A DNA stretch of 64,000 nt from Kribbella sp. CA-293567 (GTDB taxonomy: Bacteria > Actinomycetota > Actinomycetes > Propionibacteriales > Kribbellaceae), in contig NZ_CP114065.1 of assembly GCF_027627575.1 (NCBI RefSeq), positions 5,952,001 through 6,016,000 on the forward strand. Direction: 5' to 3'. The translations under genes and the position numbers were made by a program. Below the pieces are notes generated by a model. That model saw nothing but the letters and a program-made list of their open reading frames with translations. It made no database searches and was not told the origin of the DNA. Below are positions 26,545-34,149 of the stretch, in pieces (position 1 is the first letter of the stretch; each line of letters opens with the position of its first letter).

Positions 26545-27455
26545 GACAGGTCACTCTCCTTGGCTCGCAGCAGCCGCAACTGCAGCAGCGACACGATCGC
26601 GAGGATGGCGAACAGCACCATCGCCATCGCGGAGGCGTAGCCGAAGTCGAACCGGGTGAACGCGCGCTCGTAGATGTAGTAGTAGATCACCCGGGTCGCG
26701 TTGACCGGACCGCCCTGCGTGGTCACCGCGACGGTGTCGAAGATCTGGAACGAGCCGATCATGGTGACCACCAGGACCATCACCATCACCGGCCGCAGCA
26801 ACGGCAACGTGATCCGCCAGAACGTCTTCATCTCCGACGCGCCGTCCACCTCGGCGGCTTCGTAGACGTACTTCGGGATCGTCTGCAGGCCGGCGAAGAC
26901 GAGCAGCGCGGTGTACCCCATGTGCCGCCAGACGTTGATCCCGGCAACGGTCGGGATGGCCCAGTGCGAGTCGCCGAAGAAGGCCACCGGGTCGATCCCG
27001 ATCCAGGTCAGGCCCTGGTTCACGATGCCGATCTGGAAGTCGAGCATCCAGTACCAGACCAGCGCGACCACGACGTTCGCCACCAGGTACGGCGCCAGGA
27101 TCACCGCCCGGACCGTGATCGACTGGGTCAGCCGGTACATCAGCATCGCGATGCCGACCGCCAGCACGGTCTGCAGCCCGATGTTGATCACCACGTACTC
27201 GACGGTGACCAGCAGCGCGTTCCAGAAGAAGCTGTCGTGCAGCATCCGGTCGTAGTTGTCCAGCCCGTTGAACTCGGGCGCGGACAGCAGGCTGTACTCG
27301 GTGAAGCTGAGGTAGGCACCCCGCAACGTGGGCCAGATGTAGAACACCACGAAACCCAGCGTCGCGGGGGCGAGGAAGATCATCGCGACCTTCAGATCCC
27401 CGTACCTTCGTCGTTTCGGTCGTACGCCGTCCGGCGTACTCGTCGTCGTGGTCAC
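26541..27455 (-). CDS. ABC sugar transporter permease (MalF type)
   Basis: 304 residues, six helices. The EAA loop is YVYEAAEVDGASEMKTFWRITLP (about 207-229). GTG 27455 has a GAGGAGATC ribosome site. It lies 40 bases after the alpha-galactosidase stop. No ATP-binding subunit is encoded nearby, so the transporter presumably uses a shared ATPase of the MsiK kind elsewhere in the genome. Confidence 0.93.
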   Translation of the reverse strand: MTTTTSTPDGVRPKRRRYGDLKVAMIFLAPATLGFVVFYIWPTLRGAYLSFTEYSLLSAPEFNGLDNYDRMLHDSFFWNALLVTVEYVVINIGLQTVLAVGIAMLMYRLTQSITVRAVILAPYLVANVVVALVWYWMLDFQIGIVNQGLTWIGIDPVAFFGDSHWAIPTVAGINVWRHMGYTALLVFAGLQTIPKYVYEAAEVDGASEMKTFWRITLPLLRPVMVMVLVVTMIGSFQIFDTVAVTTQGGPVNATRVIYYYIYERAFTRFDFGYASAMAMVLFAILAIVSLLQLRLLRAKESDLS

Positions 27456-27495
27456 GGGGACGATCTCCTCCTTCGGTGCCGTCCGGCAGACGGCT

Positions 27496-29622
27496 TCAGT
27501 CGATCGCTTGCACGTCCAGCAGGATCGCGGTCTCGGGCCACTGCGCCGGTACCTGGACGCCGACCGCCGCCAGCGCGGCGCCGTTCAGCTCGACCGTGCC
27601 GCCGTCGGCCCACCACTTCGCCGAGTGGCGCGGCTCCGGGCCGGGCGCGGCGACCTTGCTGATCCGGTAGACCCGGTCCTTGGTGAGACCCGGCAGGCGG
27701 ACCCGGCCCGTGTCGGAGGTGATCGACTGAGCCAGCTGCACCGCGGCGTACACCGCGCGGGAACCGTCCTGAGCGACCACACCGTGCAGCAGGAAGTCGT
27801 CCGAGCCGCGATCGGCGCGAACCACCCGTCCGGTGTGCAGCAGCGGCCGCAGCGTCTTGTGCAACGCGACCCACCCTGCCAGCTCCTCGCGCTCCTCGGC
27901 GGACGCCGCGCTGATGTCCCATTCGATGCCGAAGTGGCCGAACAGGGCGGTGGTGGCGCGGAAGGCGAGGGTCTGCGTCCGGCCGGTGGTGTGCGCCTTC
28001 GGCGGGCCGACGTGGCAGCCGATCAGCTCCGGCGGCAGCAGCAGCTGGGTGTAGCGCTGGATCTTCTGCCGCTCGAGCGCGTCGTTGCTGTCGCTGCCCC
28101 AGACCCGGTCGGTCCGCTCCAGGATGCCGAGGTCGACCCGGGCACCACCGGACGAGCAGGACTCGATCTCCAGGCCGGGGTGGCGGCGCTTCAGCTCGTC
28201 GAGCAGCCGGTAGACGGCCAGGGTCTGCGCGTGAATGCCCGCGGTACCGGTCTGCTGGTTGCCGCCGTCAACGAAGTCACGGTTGTGGTCCCATTTGAGG
28301 TAGCTGATGTCGTACTCGCTGAGCAGCGAGTCGAGGCGCTCCAGCAGGTAGTCGTACGCCGCCGGAACGCCCAGGTTGAGGCCGTGCTGGTGCCGCGCGG
28401 TCGGGGGCAGCCGGTTGCCGGTGGCAAGAATCCAGTTCGGGTGCTCGCGGGCCAGATCGGAGTCGGGGTTGACCATCTCCGGCTCGACCCAGAGACCGAA
28501 CTGCAGGCCCAGCCCGGTGACGTGGTCGACCAGCGGATGCAGGCCCTTCGGCCAGATGCCCTCGTCGACGTACCAGTCGCCCAGACCCGCGTGGTCGTCG
28601 CGGCGGCCGCGGAACCAGCCGTCGTCGAGCACGAACCGCTCGGCGCCGACCTCGGCGGCCGCGTCGGCGAGCGCCTTCAGCTTGTCGAGATCCAGGTCGA
28701 AGTACACGGCTTCCCAGGTGTTCAGCACCACCGGGCGGTCCGTCTTCGGGTGCGTCTCGCGCGCTCGCAGGTACTCGTGGAAGCGCGTCGACAGCTGGTC
28801 GAGACCGACACCGTAGGACCCGTAGATCCACGGGGTGCTGTAGGAGCCTGACGGCTGCAAACGTACTTCGCCGGACAGCAACAGCTCGCCGCCGCCGATC
28901 ACGGCGTACCCGCTCATGCCGCGCTCGGCGTACGAACGGTGGTTGCCGCTCCAGGCGGTGTGGACGCCCCAGACCTCGCCGGTGCCGAAGTCGAAACCGC
29001 GGGTGCCCGCGACCAGCAGCAGAGTGGCGTCGGCGCCGGTGCGGCCGCGACGGTTGTCGCGGAGGTGCGCGCCCTGCGTGAAAGCGTGCCGCTGCGGGTG
29101 CCGCTCGCCGATGTGCCGGCCGGTCAGGTCCAGCAGCTCGGTCGCCTCGGTCGGAACCGGCAGCGCGAGCACCAACCCGTCGACCGTGTACGCCGAAGCG
29201 CCCGTGTTCGTCAGCTCCGCCTTGGCCCGGACCAGACCTGAGTCGGTCAGCTCGATCACCAGGGCGAGCCCGAGGCCGGCTTGCGCGTCGGCCGCGGTGA
29301 CCTGCACCGTGTTGCCGGTCCGCGCCACCTCGGTGAGCTGGAACGACGCGGAGAAGTCCTGACCATCGCGATGCCCGTTGAGTCCCGGCAGGCCGAACCA
29401 GCCGGCGGAGTACTCCGGCACGATCGCGACCGGCAGGTTGTCGTCGAGCCCGTTGCCCTCCTGGACCGAGCCGGCACCTCGTCTGAGCCCAACCAGAGCC
29501 GCCTCGTCCAGCGGCCCGAGATCAGCGCCCCAGTGCAGGACGGACGGGAGAGCCGGACCGGAACAATCCAGCACGAGGCTGACACCCGCCGAGCGGAGCT
29601 GCAGCACCTTGATGTTCGACAC
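27496..29622 (-). CDS. GH36 alpha-galactosidase
   Basis: 708 residues, normal for bacterial GH36. The N-terminal beta-sandwich (1-280) leads to the barrel: RFVLDDGWFRGRRDD, WVEPEMVNPDSDL, the nucleophile Asp in YLKWDHNRDF (about 446), CSSGGARVDLGIL and the acid/base Asp in WGSDSND (about 509-512). It removes terminal alpha-galactose from melibiose or raffinose-type sugars. There is no signal peptide, so it works on sugars imported by the downstream ABC system. GTG 29622 is first in the operon; the ribosome site is weak. Confidence 0.94.
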   Translation of the reverse strand: MSNIKVLQLRSAGVSLVLDCSGPALPSVLHWGADLGPLDEAALVGLRRGAGSVQEGNGLDDNLPVAIVPEYSAGWFGLPGLNGHRDGQDFSASFQLTEVARTGNTVQVTAADAQAGLGLALVIELTDSGLVRAKAELTNTGASAYTVDGLVLALPVPTEATELLDLTGRHIGERHPQRHAFTQGAHLRDNRRGRTGADATLLLVAGTRGFDFGTGEVWGVHTAWSGNHRSYAERGMSGYAVIGGGELLLSGEVRLQPSGSYSTPWIYGSYGVGLDQLSTRFHEYLRARETHPKTDRPVVLNTWEAVYFDLDLDKLKALADAAAEVGAERFVLDDGWFRGRRDDHAGLGDWYVDEGIWPKGLHPLVDHVTGLGLQFGLWVEPEMVNPDSDLAREHPNWILATGNRLPPTARHQHGLNLGVPAAYDYLLERLDSLLSEYDISYLKWDHNRDFVDGGNQQTGTAGIHAQTLAVYRLLDELKRRHPGLEIESCSSGGARVDLGILERTDRVWGSDSNDALERQKIQRYTQLLLPPELIGCHVGPPKAHTTGRTQTLAFRATTALFGHFGIEWDISAASAEEREELAGWVALHKTLRPLLHTGRVVRADRGSDDFLLHGVVAQDGSRAVYAAVQLAQSITSDTGRVRLPGLTKDRVYRISKVAAPGPEPRHSAKWWADGGTVELNGAALAAVGVQVPAQWPETAILLDVQAID

Positions 29623-29661
29623 TGTTGATTCACTCTGCTTTCTGATTGTTTTCAGGACGAA

Positions 29662-29715
29662 ACTATTTACCCAATCCGAGCGGGTGTCAATAGCTTCACT
29701 TCGTTAAGTAAATAG
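29662..29715 (-). promoter_or_regulatory. Promoter of the alpha-galactoside operon with flanking inverted elements
   Basis: On the reverse strand TTGACA (29690-29685), a 17-base spacer and AATAGT (29667-29662) form a strong promoter. An 8-base element CTATTTAC (29663-29670) overlaps the -10, and its inverted copy GTAAATAG (29708-29715) lies upstream of the -35. Inside, ACTT-CGTT-AAGT (29698-29709) is another small dyad. A sugar-responsive repressor could bind here; none is encoded next to it unless it is the divergent ArsR-type protein. Confidence 0.55.
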
Positions 29716-29742
29716 CACCAGCAGAAGTGGGTCCGTGCTAGG

Positions 29743-29775
29743 CGTATTGACAAATGAAACTGTCAATACGACAGT
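29743..29775 (+). promoter_or_regulatory. Palindromic operator overlapping the ArsR-gene promoter
   Basis: CGTATTGACA (29743-29752) and TGTCAATACG (29761-29770) are perfect 10-base inverted arms around an 8-base spacer. The left arm contains TTGACA (29747-29752), a consensus -35. Seventeen bases later GACAGT (29770-29775) may be the -10, which would place the start at ATG 29783. Binding would block the -35 and spacer. Confidence 0.62.
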
Positions 29776-29782
29776 GGACGTC

Positions 29783-30370
29783 ATGAAGCTGCTGGAAGAG
29801 CCCGAGAAGGTGCGTGCGGCGCTGTCTCCGTTGCGGCGGCAGTTGCTCGATCTGCTGCAGGAGCCTGCCTCCGGGACTCAGCTGGCAGCCGCGCTGGAGC
29901 TGCCGCGGCAGCGGGTCAACTACCACCTGCGCGAGCTCGAGAAGGCCGGCCTGGTCGAGTTGGTCGAGGAGCGTCAGCGACGTGGCTGCGTCGAGCGGAT
30001 CCTGCGGGCGACCTCCGGCTCCTTCGTCGTCGACCCGTCCGTGATGGGGCGGGCCTTCAGCGCGCTCGGTGACCAGTACGCGGCCGAGCATCTGGTGGAA
30101 GTTGCCGCCGGCACCGTTCGCGACGTGGCCCGGATGCAGAACAAGGCCGATGCCGATGGCAAGCGCCTGCTGACCTTCACGCTCGAGACCGAGGTGCGGT
30201 TCGATCAGCCGGGCGACGTGCATCGCTTCACCGACGCGCTCACCGAGGCCGTTCGCCAGGTGGTCGAGGCGTTCGACAGCTCCGGTGGCCGGCCCTATCG
30301 CGTGATCGCCGGCGGGCACCCCGCGCCGCGTCGTACGGAATCCACTGACACAGAAGGAGAGAAGTCATGA
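29783..30370 (+). CDS. ArsR-type winged-helix regulator
   Basis: 195 residues. The helix-turn-helix covers about 5-75: ALSPLRRQLLDLLQEPASGTQLAAALELPRQRVNYHLRELEKAGLVELVEERQRRG. No metal-binding CxC pattern is present, so it is not a metal sensor. The C-terminal half resembles the ligand-like part of regulators that pair with SRPBCC proteins. ATG 29783 is chosen from the promoter geometry; in-frame GTGs at 29735 and 29774 lie inside or before the operator. Its stop overlaps the SRPBCC gene by 4 bases. Confidence 0.83.
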   Translation: MKLLEEPEKVRAALSPLRRQLLDLLQEPASGTQLAAALELPRQRVNYHLRELEKAGLVELVEERQRRGCVERILRATSGSFVVDPSVMGRAFSALGDQYAAEHLVEVAAGTVRDVARMQNKADADGKRLLTFTLETEVRFDQPGDVHRFTDALTEAVRQVVEAFDSSGGRPYRVIAGGHPAPRRTESTDTEGEKS

Positions 30371-31083
30371 GCGAGGAGACGCCGCGGATCGTGGTGACCG
30401 TGGCCGCGCCGGTCGAGGCGGTCTGGGACGCCCTGCGGAACAAGGAGAAGATCCAGCACTGGCACGGCTGGGAGTACGAGGGGCTGGACGCCGAGATCGA
30501 CCTGATCTTCTTCACCGCGTTCACCGAGGACAGCGAGACGCACACGCTGGTGATCCAGGGTCACGACCAGTTCACGGTCGAGCCGCACGAAGGCGGGTCG
30601 AAGGTCACCCTGACTCGCGCGCCACACGGTGACGATCCCGAGTGGGACGCGTACTACGACGACATCACCGAGGGCTGGATCACGTTCGTTCAGCAACTGC
30701 GCTTCGCGTTGGAGCGGCACCCGGATGATGCGCGCCGGACACTGTTCTACGCAGGCGCGGGCGATCGCAGTACGGGGCCGGCTGTGCAGTTGGGGCTCGA
30801 CGCGGCGGTCGGTACGGCGTACGAGGCCGAAGTGGTCGGTGAGGTGCTGACCGGGCAGGTGTGGTTCCGGTCCGAGCACCAGGTCGGGCTGACCGTCGAC
30901 CAGTGGGGCGACGGGCTGCTGGTGCTCAGCTACGTCGGACCGTCGGACCAGAAACCGACTGGCGCCGCGATGGCCGTGCTGACCCTCTACGGCGTCAGCG
31001 ACGCCGATCGGGAGGCGATCGACAAGCGCTGGCAGGACTGGTGGGCACCTCGCTATCCCGAGCAGAAGTCACCTGAAGCCTGA
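30367..31083 (+). CDS. SRPBCC (AHSA1-like) domain protein
   Basis: 238 residues. The first ~115 form the START-like fold that begins with IVVTVAAPVEAVWDALRNKEKIQHWHGWEYEGL and ends with EGWITFVQQLRFALERH. The second half (VWFRSEHQVGLTVDQWGDGLLVLSYVGP) looks like a degenerate second copy. Such domains bind hydrophobic ligands; the function here is unknown. ATG follows an AGGAGAGAAG ribosome site and overlaps the ArsR stop. The ArsR-SRPBCC pairing recurs in actinomycetes. Confidence 0.8.
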   Translation: MSEETPRIVVTVAAPVEAVWDALRNKEKIQHWHGWEYEGLDAEIDLIFFTAFTEDSETHTLVIQGHDQFTVEPHEGGSKVTLTRAPHGDDPEWDAYYDDITEGWITFVQQLRFALERHPDDARRTLFYAGAGDRSTGPAVQLGLDAAVGTAYEAEVVGEVLTGQVWFRSEHQVGLTVDQWGDGLLVLSYVGPSDQKPTGAAMAVLTLYGVSDADREAIDKRWQDWWAPRYPEQKSPEA

Positions 31084-31147
31084 CCGGATGGTGACAGGGC
31101 GCAAACGTGCCAGCACTCTCGGTCTATCAATGGCTGTTACCCGGGAG

Positions 31148-31193
31148 TACATTCTCGCTGCACGGTGACCACCACGGGGTCCTACGGTCACCG
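31148..31193 (+). promoter_or_regulatory. Candidate -10 and leader hairpin of the SGNH gene
   Basis: TACATT (31148-31153) is a likely -10. The leader contains CGGTGACC (31163-31170) and GGTCACCG (31186-31193), perfect 8-base inverted arms with a 15-base loop. This could be an operator or an mRNA hairpin about 20 bases upstream of the TTG start. Confidence 0.35.
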
Positions 31194-31216
31194 CCCTTCG
31201 GCGAGGAGGCCCTCGG

Positions 31217-32440
31217 TTGCCCGGTCCGCGCTCGGCAAAAGTCAACTGGCGTCGTTTGTCCCTGACCATCACCGCTCTCACCCTGACGGCCGGCAGTCTC
31301 GTCGTCACCACCTCGGCCGCCCAGGCGGACGGCCCCGGCTCCGGTACGCCGTACGTGGTGACCGTCGGCGACTCCTACATCTCCGGTGAGGCGGGTCGCT
31401 GGGCCGGCAGCTCCAACAACTCGGAGGTGCCGGCCGACGCGCTCGGCGCCCACGCCTACCACGACAACGCGGCCGGGACCGCGGAGACGATCCCGAAGTG
31501 CCACCGCAGCAAGTCGGCAGAGGCCTACATCGGTGGCGGTGTCGGCGGCCTCAATCTGGCCTGTTCCGGCGCCCGCACCGCCACCTCCGCCGGTGACGAC
31601 TTCAAGCCCGGCCTGGACTTCTACGACAACGGCGCCGGCAAGCTCGGCCAGGCCAAGCTCCTGCAGCAGTTCGCGACCACCCACAACGTCAAGCAGGTGG
31701 TCGTCTCGATCGGCGGCAACGACTTCAACTTCGCCTCGGTGGTGCAGTCCTGCGTCACCAACTTCCTGCTGTCACCGTCGTGGAACCCGGACTACTGCCG
31801 CGACGACTCGTCCGTGGTCGCCAACTTCACCGCTGCCAACGTCACCGCCGTTCGCGGACGAGTCTCCACCGCCTTCCAGAACGTCCGGACGGCAATGCGC
31901 AACGCTGGGTACGGCGACAACGCGTGGACGCTGCTCGTACAGACCTACCCCTCCCCCATCCCGGCTGCCAGCGGCTTCCGCTACGGCCAAAGCGGCTTCA
32001 CCCGCCAGAGCGTAGGCGGCTGCGGCTTCTGGAACGGCGACGCAGACTGGGCCAACGCGACCGCACTGCCGACCATCAACAGCACGGTTCGCGCCGCCAT
32101 CGGCCAGTCCGGTCTCACCAACACCCGCCTGCTCGAACTCCAGTCCACCTTCAACGGCCGCCGCCTCTGCGAGAAGACCGTCGGCCTGTACGAAGAAGTC
32201 GGCCTCTCCTCCTGGACCCAGCCCACCGCCGTCGACAAGACCGAGTGGATCAACCAGATCCGCACCGTCACCACCGTCGGCTCGAACTACTTCCTCCAGG
32301 AATCCATCCACCCCAACTACTGGGGCCAACTCGCCGTCCGCTCCTGCGTCCGCCAGAGCTACACCCAGAACCGAGGCGGTACCTGCGCGATCGCCGGAAC
32401 CGGCCTGCTCAACGGCGAACCCCGCATGACCCTCAACTAG
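31217..32440 (+). CDS. Secreted SGNH-type lipase/esterase
   Basis: 407 residues. A signal peptide (RRLSLTITALTLTAGSLVVTTSAAQA) ends near residue 37. Block I is VTVGDSYISGEAGRW (nucleophile Ser), then LACSGARTAT (Gly), IGGNDFNF (Asn) and QESIHPNYWGQ (His). The usual Asp three residues before that His is Glu here. At least eight Cys suggest disulfides. It would hydrolyse esters outside the cell; the substrate is unknown. TTG 31217 has an AGGAGG ribosome site. It is convergent with the TetR gene, 10 bases away. Confidence 0.87.
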   Translation: MPGPRSAKVNWRRLSLTITALTLTAGSLVVTTSAAQADGPGSGTPYVVTVGDSYISGEAGRWAGSSNNSEVPADALGAHAYHDNAAGTAETIPKCHRSKSAEAYIGGGVGGLNLACSGARTATSAGDDFKPGLDFYDNGAGKLGQAKLLQQFATTHNVKQVVVSIGGNDFNFASVVQSCVTNFLLSPSWNPDYCRDDSSVVANFTAANVTAVRGRVSTAFQNVRTAMRNAGYGDNAWTLLVQTYPSPIPAASGFRYGQSGFTRQSVGGCGFWNGDADWANATALPTINSTVRAAIGQSGLTNTRLLELQSTFNGRRLCEKTVGLYEEVGLSSWTQPTAVDKTEWINQIRTVTTVGSNYFLQESIHPNYWGQLAVRSCVRQSYTQNRGGTCAIAGTGLLNGEPRMTLN

Positions 32441-32450
32441 TCCCCCGCGC

Positions 32451-33068
32451 TCACTCCGCCGACTGCTCCTCCGTCGCACCCGCGAGGCTGGAGTGGTCGG
32501 CGCAGGCTGCTGGCCCGATGCCGGTGATGGTCAGGCCGAGTAGGCGCTCGGCGTCCAGGTCGACGGGCCCAGGTTGCTCGGCCAGGAGGGCGATCGCGTT
32601 GACGAGGGAGAGTACGTCGGACGTGGTGATGTCGGCACGGATGTCGCCGGTTTCGCGGGCCGACTCGAGCAGGCGGTCGGCGGCTTCGGTCAGCCTGGCG
32701 TGGCAGCTGGAATCGGTGGCGGCGCCGTCGGGAACCGGCAGCAGCGCCACCGCCAGACCGCGGTTGTCGACGATGACGCGGAGCACCGATCGCAGCCAGT
32801 AGAAGAGAGCCGGTCCTGGCGGGTTGGTGGTGGCGAGTTCGGTCGCTTCGGCGATGACTGCTTCGGTGCGCTCGGCGAAGACCGCTTCGACCAGTTGGCG
32901 CCGGGAGCGGAAGTGCCGGTGCAGCGTCGCGGAGCCGACGCCGGCGTCCTTGGCGATCGCTTCGAGGGACGCCTCGATCCCGTCCCGCGCGAACGCGACC
33001 TCGGCGGCCACCAGGATCTGCTCGCGGCTGCGCCGGGCGTCCGCGCGCAGTGGTCTGGCCGGCGCCAT
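32451..33068 (-). CDS. TetR-family transcriptional regulator
   Basis: 205 residues. The DNA-binding domain reads ILVAAEVAFARDGIEASLEAIAKDAGVGSATLHRHFRSRRQLVEAVF. The C-terminal SLVNAIALLAEQPGPVDLDAERLLGLTITGI matches regulators that sit beside NmrA or SDR genes. ATG 33068 lies 5 bases after a GGGAG site; GTG 33071 just upstream is an alternative. It is divergent from the NmrA-like gene, with two related operators between. Confidence 0.85.
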   Translation of the reverse strand: MAPARPLRADARRSREQILVAAEVAFARDGIEASLEAIAKDAGVGSATLHRHFRSRRQLVEAVFAERTEAVIAEATELATTNPPGPALFYWLRSVLRVIVDNRGLAVALLPVPDGAATDSSCHARLTEAADRLLESARETGDIRADITTSDVLSLVNAIALLAEQPGPVDLDAERLLGLTITGIGPAACADHSSLAGATEEQSAE

Positions 33069-33087
33069 CACGTCTCCCGATTGCTAT

Positions 33088-33143
33088 CTGGGGTGGTCCC
33101 CCATATCGTAGCAACAGATAACTGGGGGCATCCCCCGTTTAAT
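33088..33143. promoter_or_regulatory. Two related operators in the TetR/NmrA divergent promoter
   Basis: Copy 1 (33088-33104) CTGGGGTGGTCCCCCAT and copy 2 (33122-33138) CTGGGGGCATCCCCCGT agree at 13 of 17 bases; both are GGGG/CCCC inverted repeats with a 3-4-base centre. Copy 1 lies just beyond a reverse-strand -10 TACGAT (33110-33105), and copy 2 runs into the forward -10 TTTAAT (33138-33143). They are 34 bases apart. Confidence 0.6.
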
Positions 33144-33160
33144 CGGGTACAGGAGAGCTG

Positions 33161-34066
33161 ATGAGTGACGTAGTGGTGGTGACCGGCGCGACCGGGCAGC
33201 AGGGCGGAGCGGTGGCACGACGGTTGCTGGCGGCCGGCGTACCGGTGCGGGCGTTGGTACGCCGCCCGGAAAGCGAAGCAGCAAAGGCGATCGCGGCCGC
33301 GGGGGCCGAGCTGGTCACGGCGGATCTGACGGACCCCGCCTCATTGGGACCAGCATTGCGCGGCGCCCGAGCCGTCTTCTCGGTGCAGACGCCGGACCTC
33401 GCCGACCTCAGCTCGGACACGGAGTGGATCCAGGGCGAGAACCTGGTCGCGGCCGCGCGAGAGGCGGGCGTCGCGCAGTACGTGCACTCCTCGGTGGCGG
33501 GTGTCGGCGACTACGTCCGGCAGGCGGCCATGGGTCGCGCGGCAGAGTGGAGCACGCACTACTGGGGCAGCAAGTCGCGGGTCGGGCAGCTTCTCCCGGA
33601 GAGTGGCTTCGAGTCCTGGACCGAACTGCGTCCGGCGTTCTTCATGGAGAACCTGGTCCGGCCGTCGATCTGGTTCGAAGGGATGACGGGCGAGTCGATC
33701 GTGACGGTCGTCAGCGCACAGAGCCGATTGCCTCTGATCGCTGTCCAGGACGTCGGTACGGCGGCGGCCGCGGCGTTCGCCGACCCGGTTCGCTTCAACG
33801 GGATCGCGCTCGACCTGGCCGGCGACATCCGTACCCTGCCGGAACTGGCGGCGATACTGACTGCGGCCGGAGCACCCGCGCGAGTGGAGGTCGTCGCGGC
33901 GGACGAGGCGAAGACGCGCGGCATGATGCCGGAACTGATCGACAACCAGGAGCGGTTGAACACCTATCAGAATCCCGCGCATCCGGCGCTAGCCGCGGCG
34001 TTGGGCATCCCGACCACGACGTTCGAGACCTGGGCATCCAAGAGATTCGCCGCGCGGAGTAGGTAA
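33161..34066 (+). CDS. NmrA-like NAD(P)-binding protein
   Basis: 301 residues. The dinucleotide site TGATGQQGGAVARRLLAAG opens the protein, VRALVRRPES follows for NADP preference, then AREAGVAQYVHSSVAGVG. The NmrA/HSCARG subgroup includes redox sensors and some atypical SDRs that lack the Tyr-Lys pair, as here. It may sense NADP(H) or reduce a quinone or azo substrate. ATG 33161 has an AGGAGAG ribosome site. Confidence 0.87.
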   Translation: MSDVVVVTGATGQQGGAVARRLLAAGVPVRALVRRPESEAAKAIAAAGAELVTADLTDPASLGPALRGARAVFSVQTPDLADLSSDTEWIQGENLVAAAREAGVAQYVHSSVAGVGDYVRQAAMGRAAEWSTHYWGSKSRVGQLLPESGFESWTELRPAFFMENLVRPSIWFEGMTGESIVTVVSAQSRLPLIAVQDVGTAAAAAFADPVRFNGIALDLAGDIRTLPELAAILTAAGAPARVEVVAADEAKTRGMMPELIDNQERLNTYQNPAHPALAAALGIPTTTFETWASKRFAARSR

Positions 34067-34104
34067 GACGCGGCTGCGCGGACTGCTTTCCACCCCGCTG
34101 AGCC

Positions 34105-34135
34105 CGGGCGGCCCGTCCCACCGACAGGCCGCCCG
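34105..34135. terminator. Bidirectional terminator-like hairpin
   Basis: CGGGCGGCC (34105-34113) and GGCCGCCCG (34127-34135) form a perfect 9-base stem with a 13-base loop between the convergent NmrA-like and ABC permease genes. Confidence 0.6.
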
Positions 34136-34149
34136 AAGCGTGGTACCGG

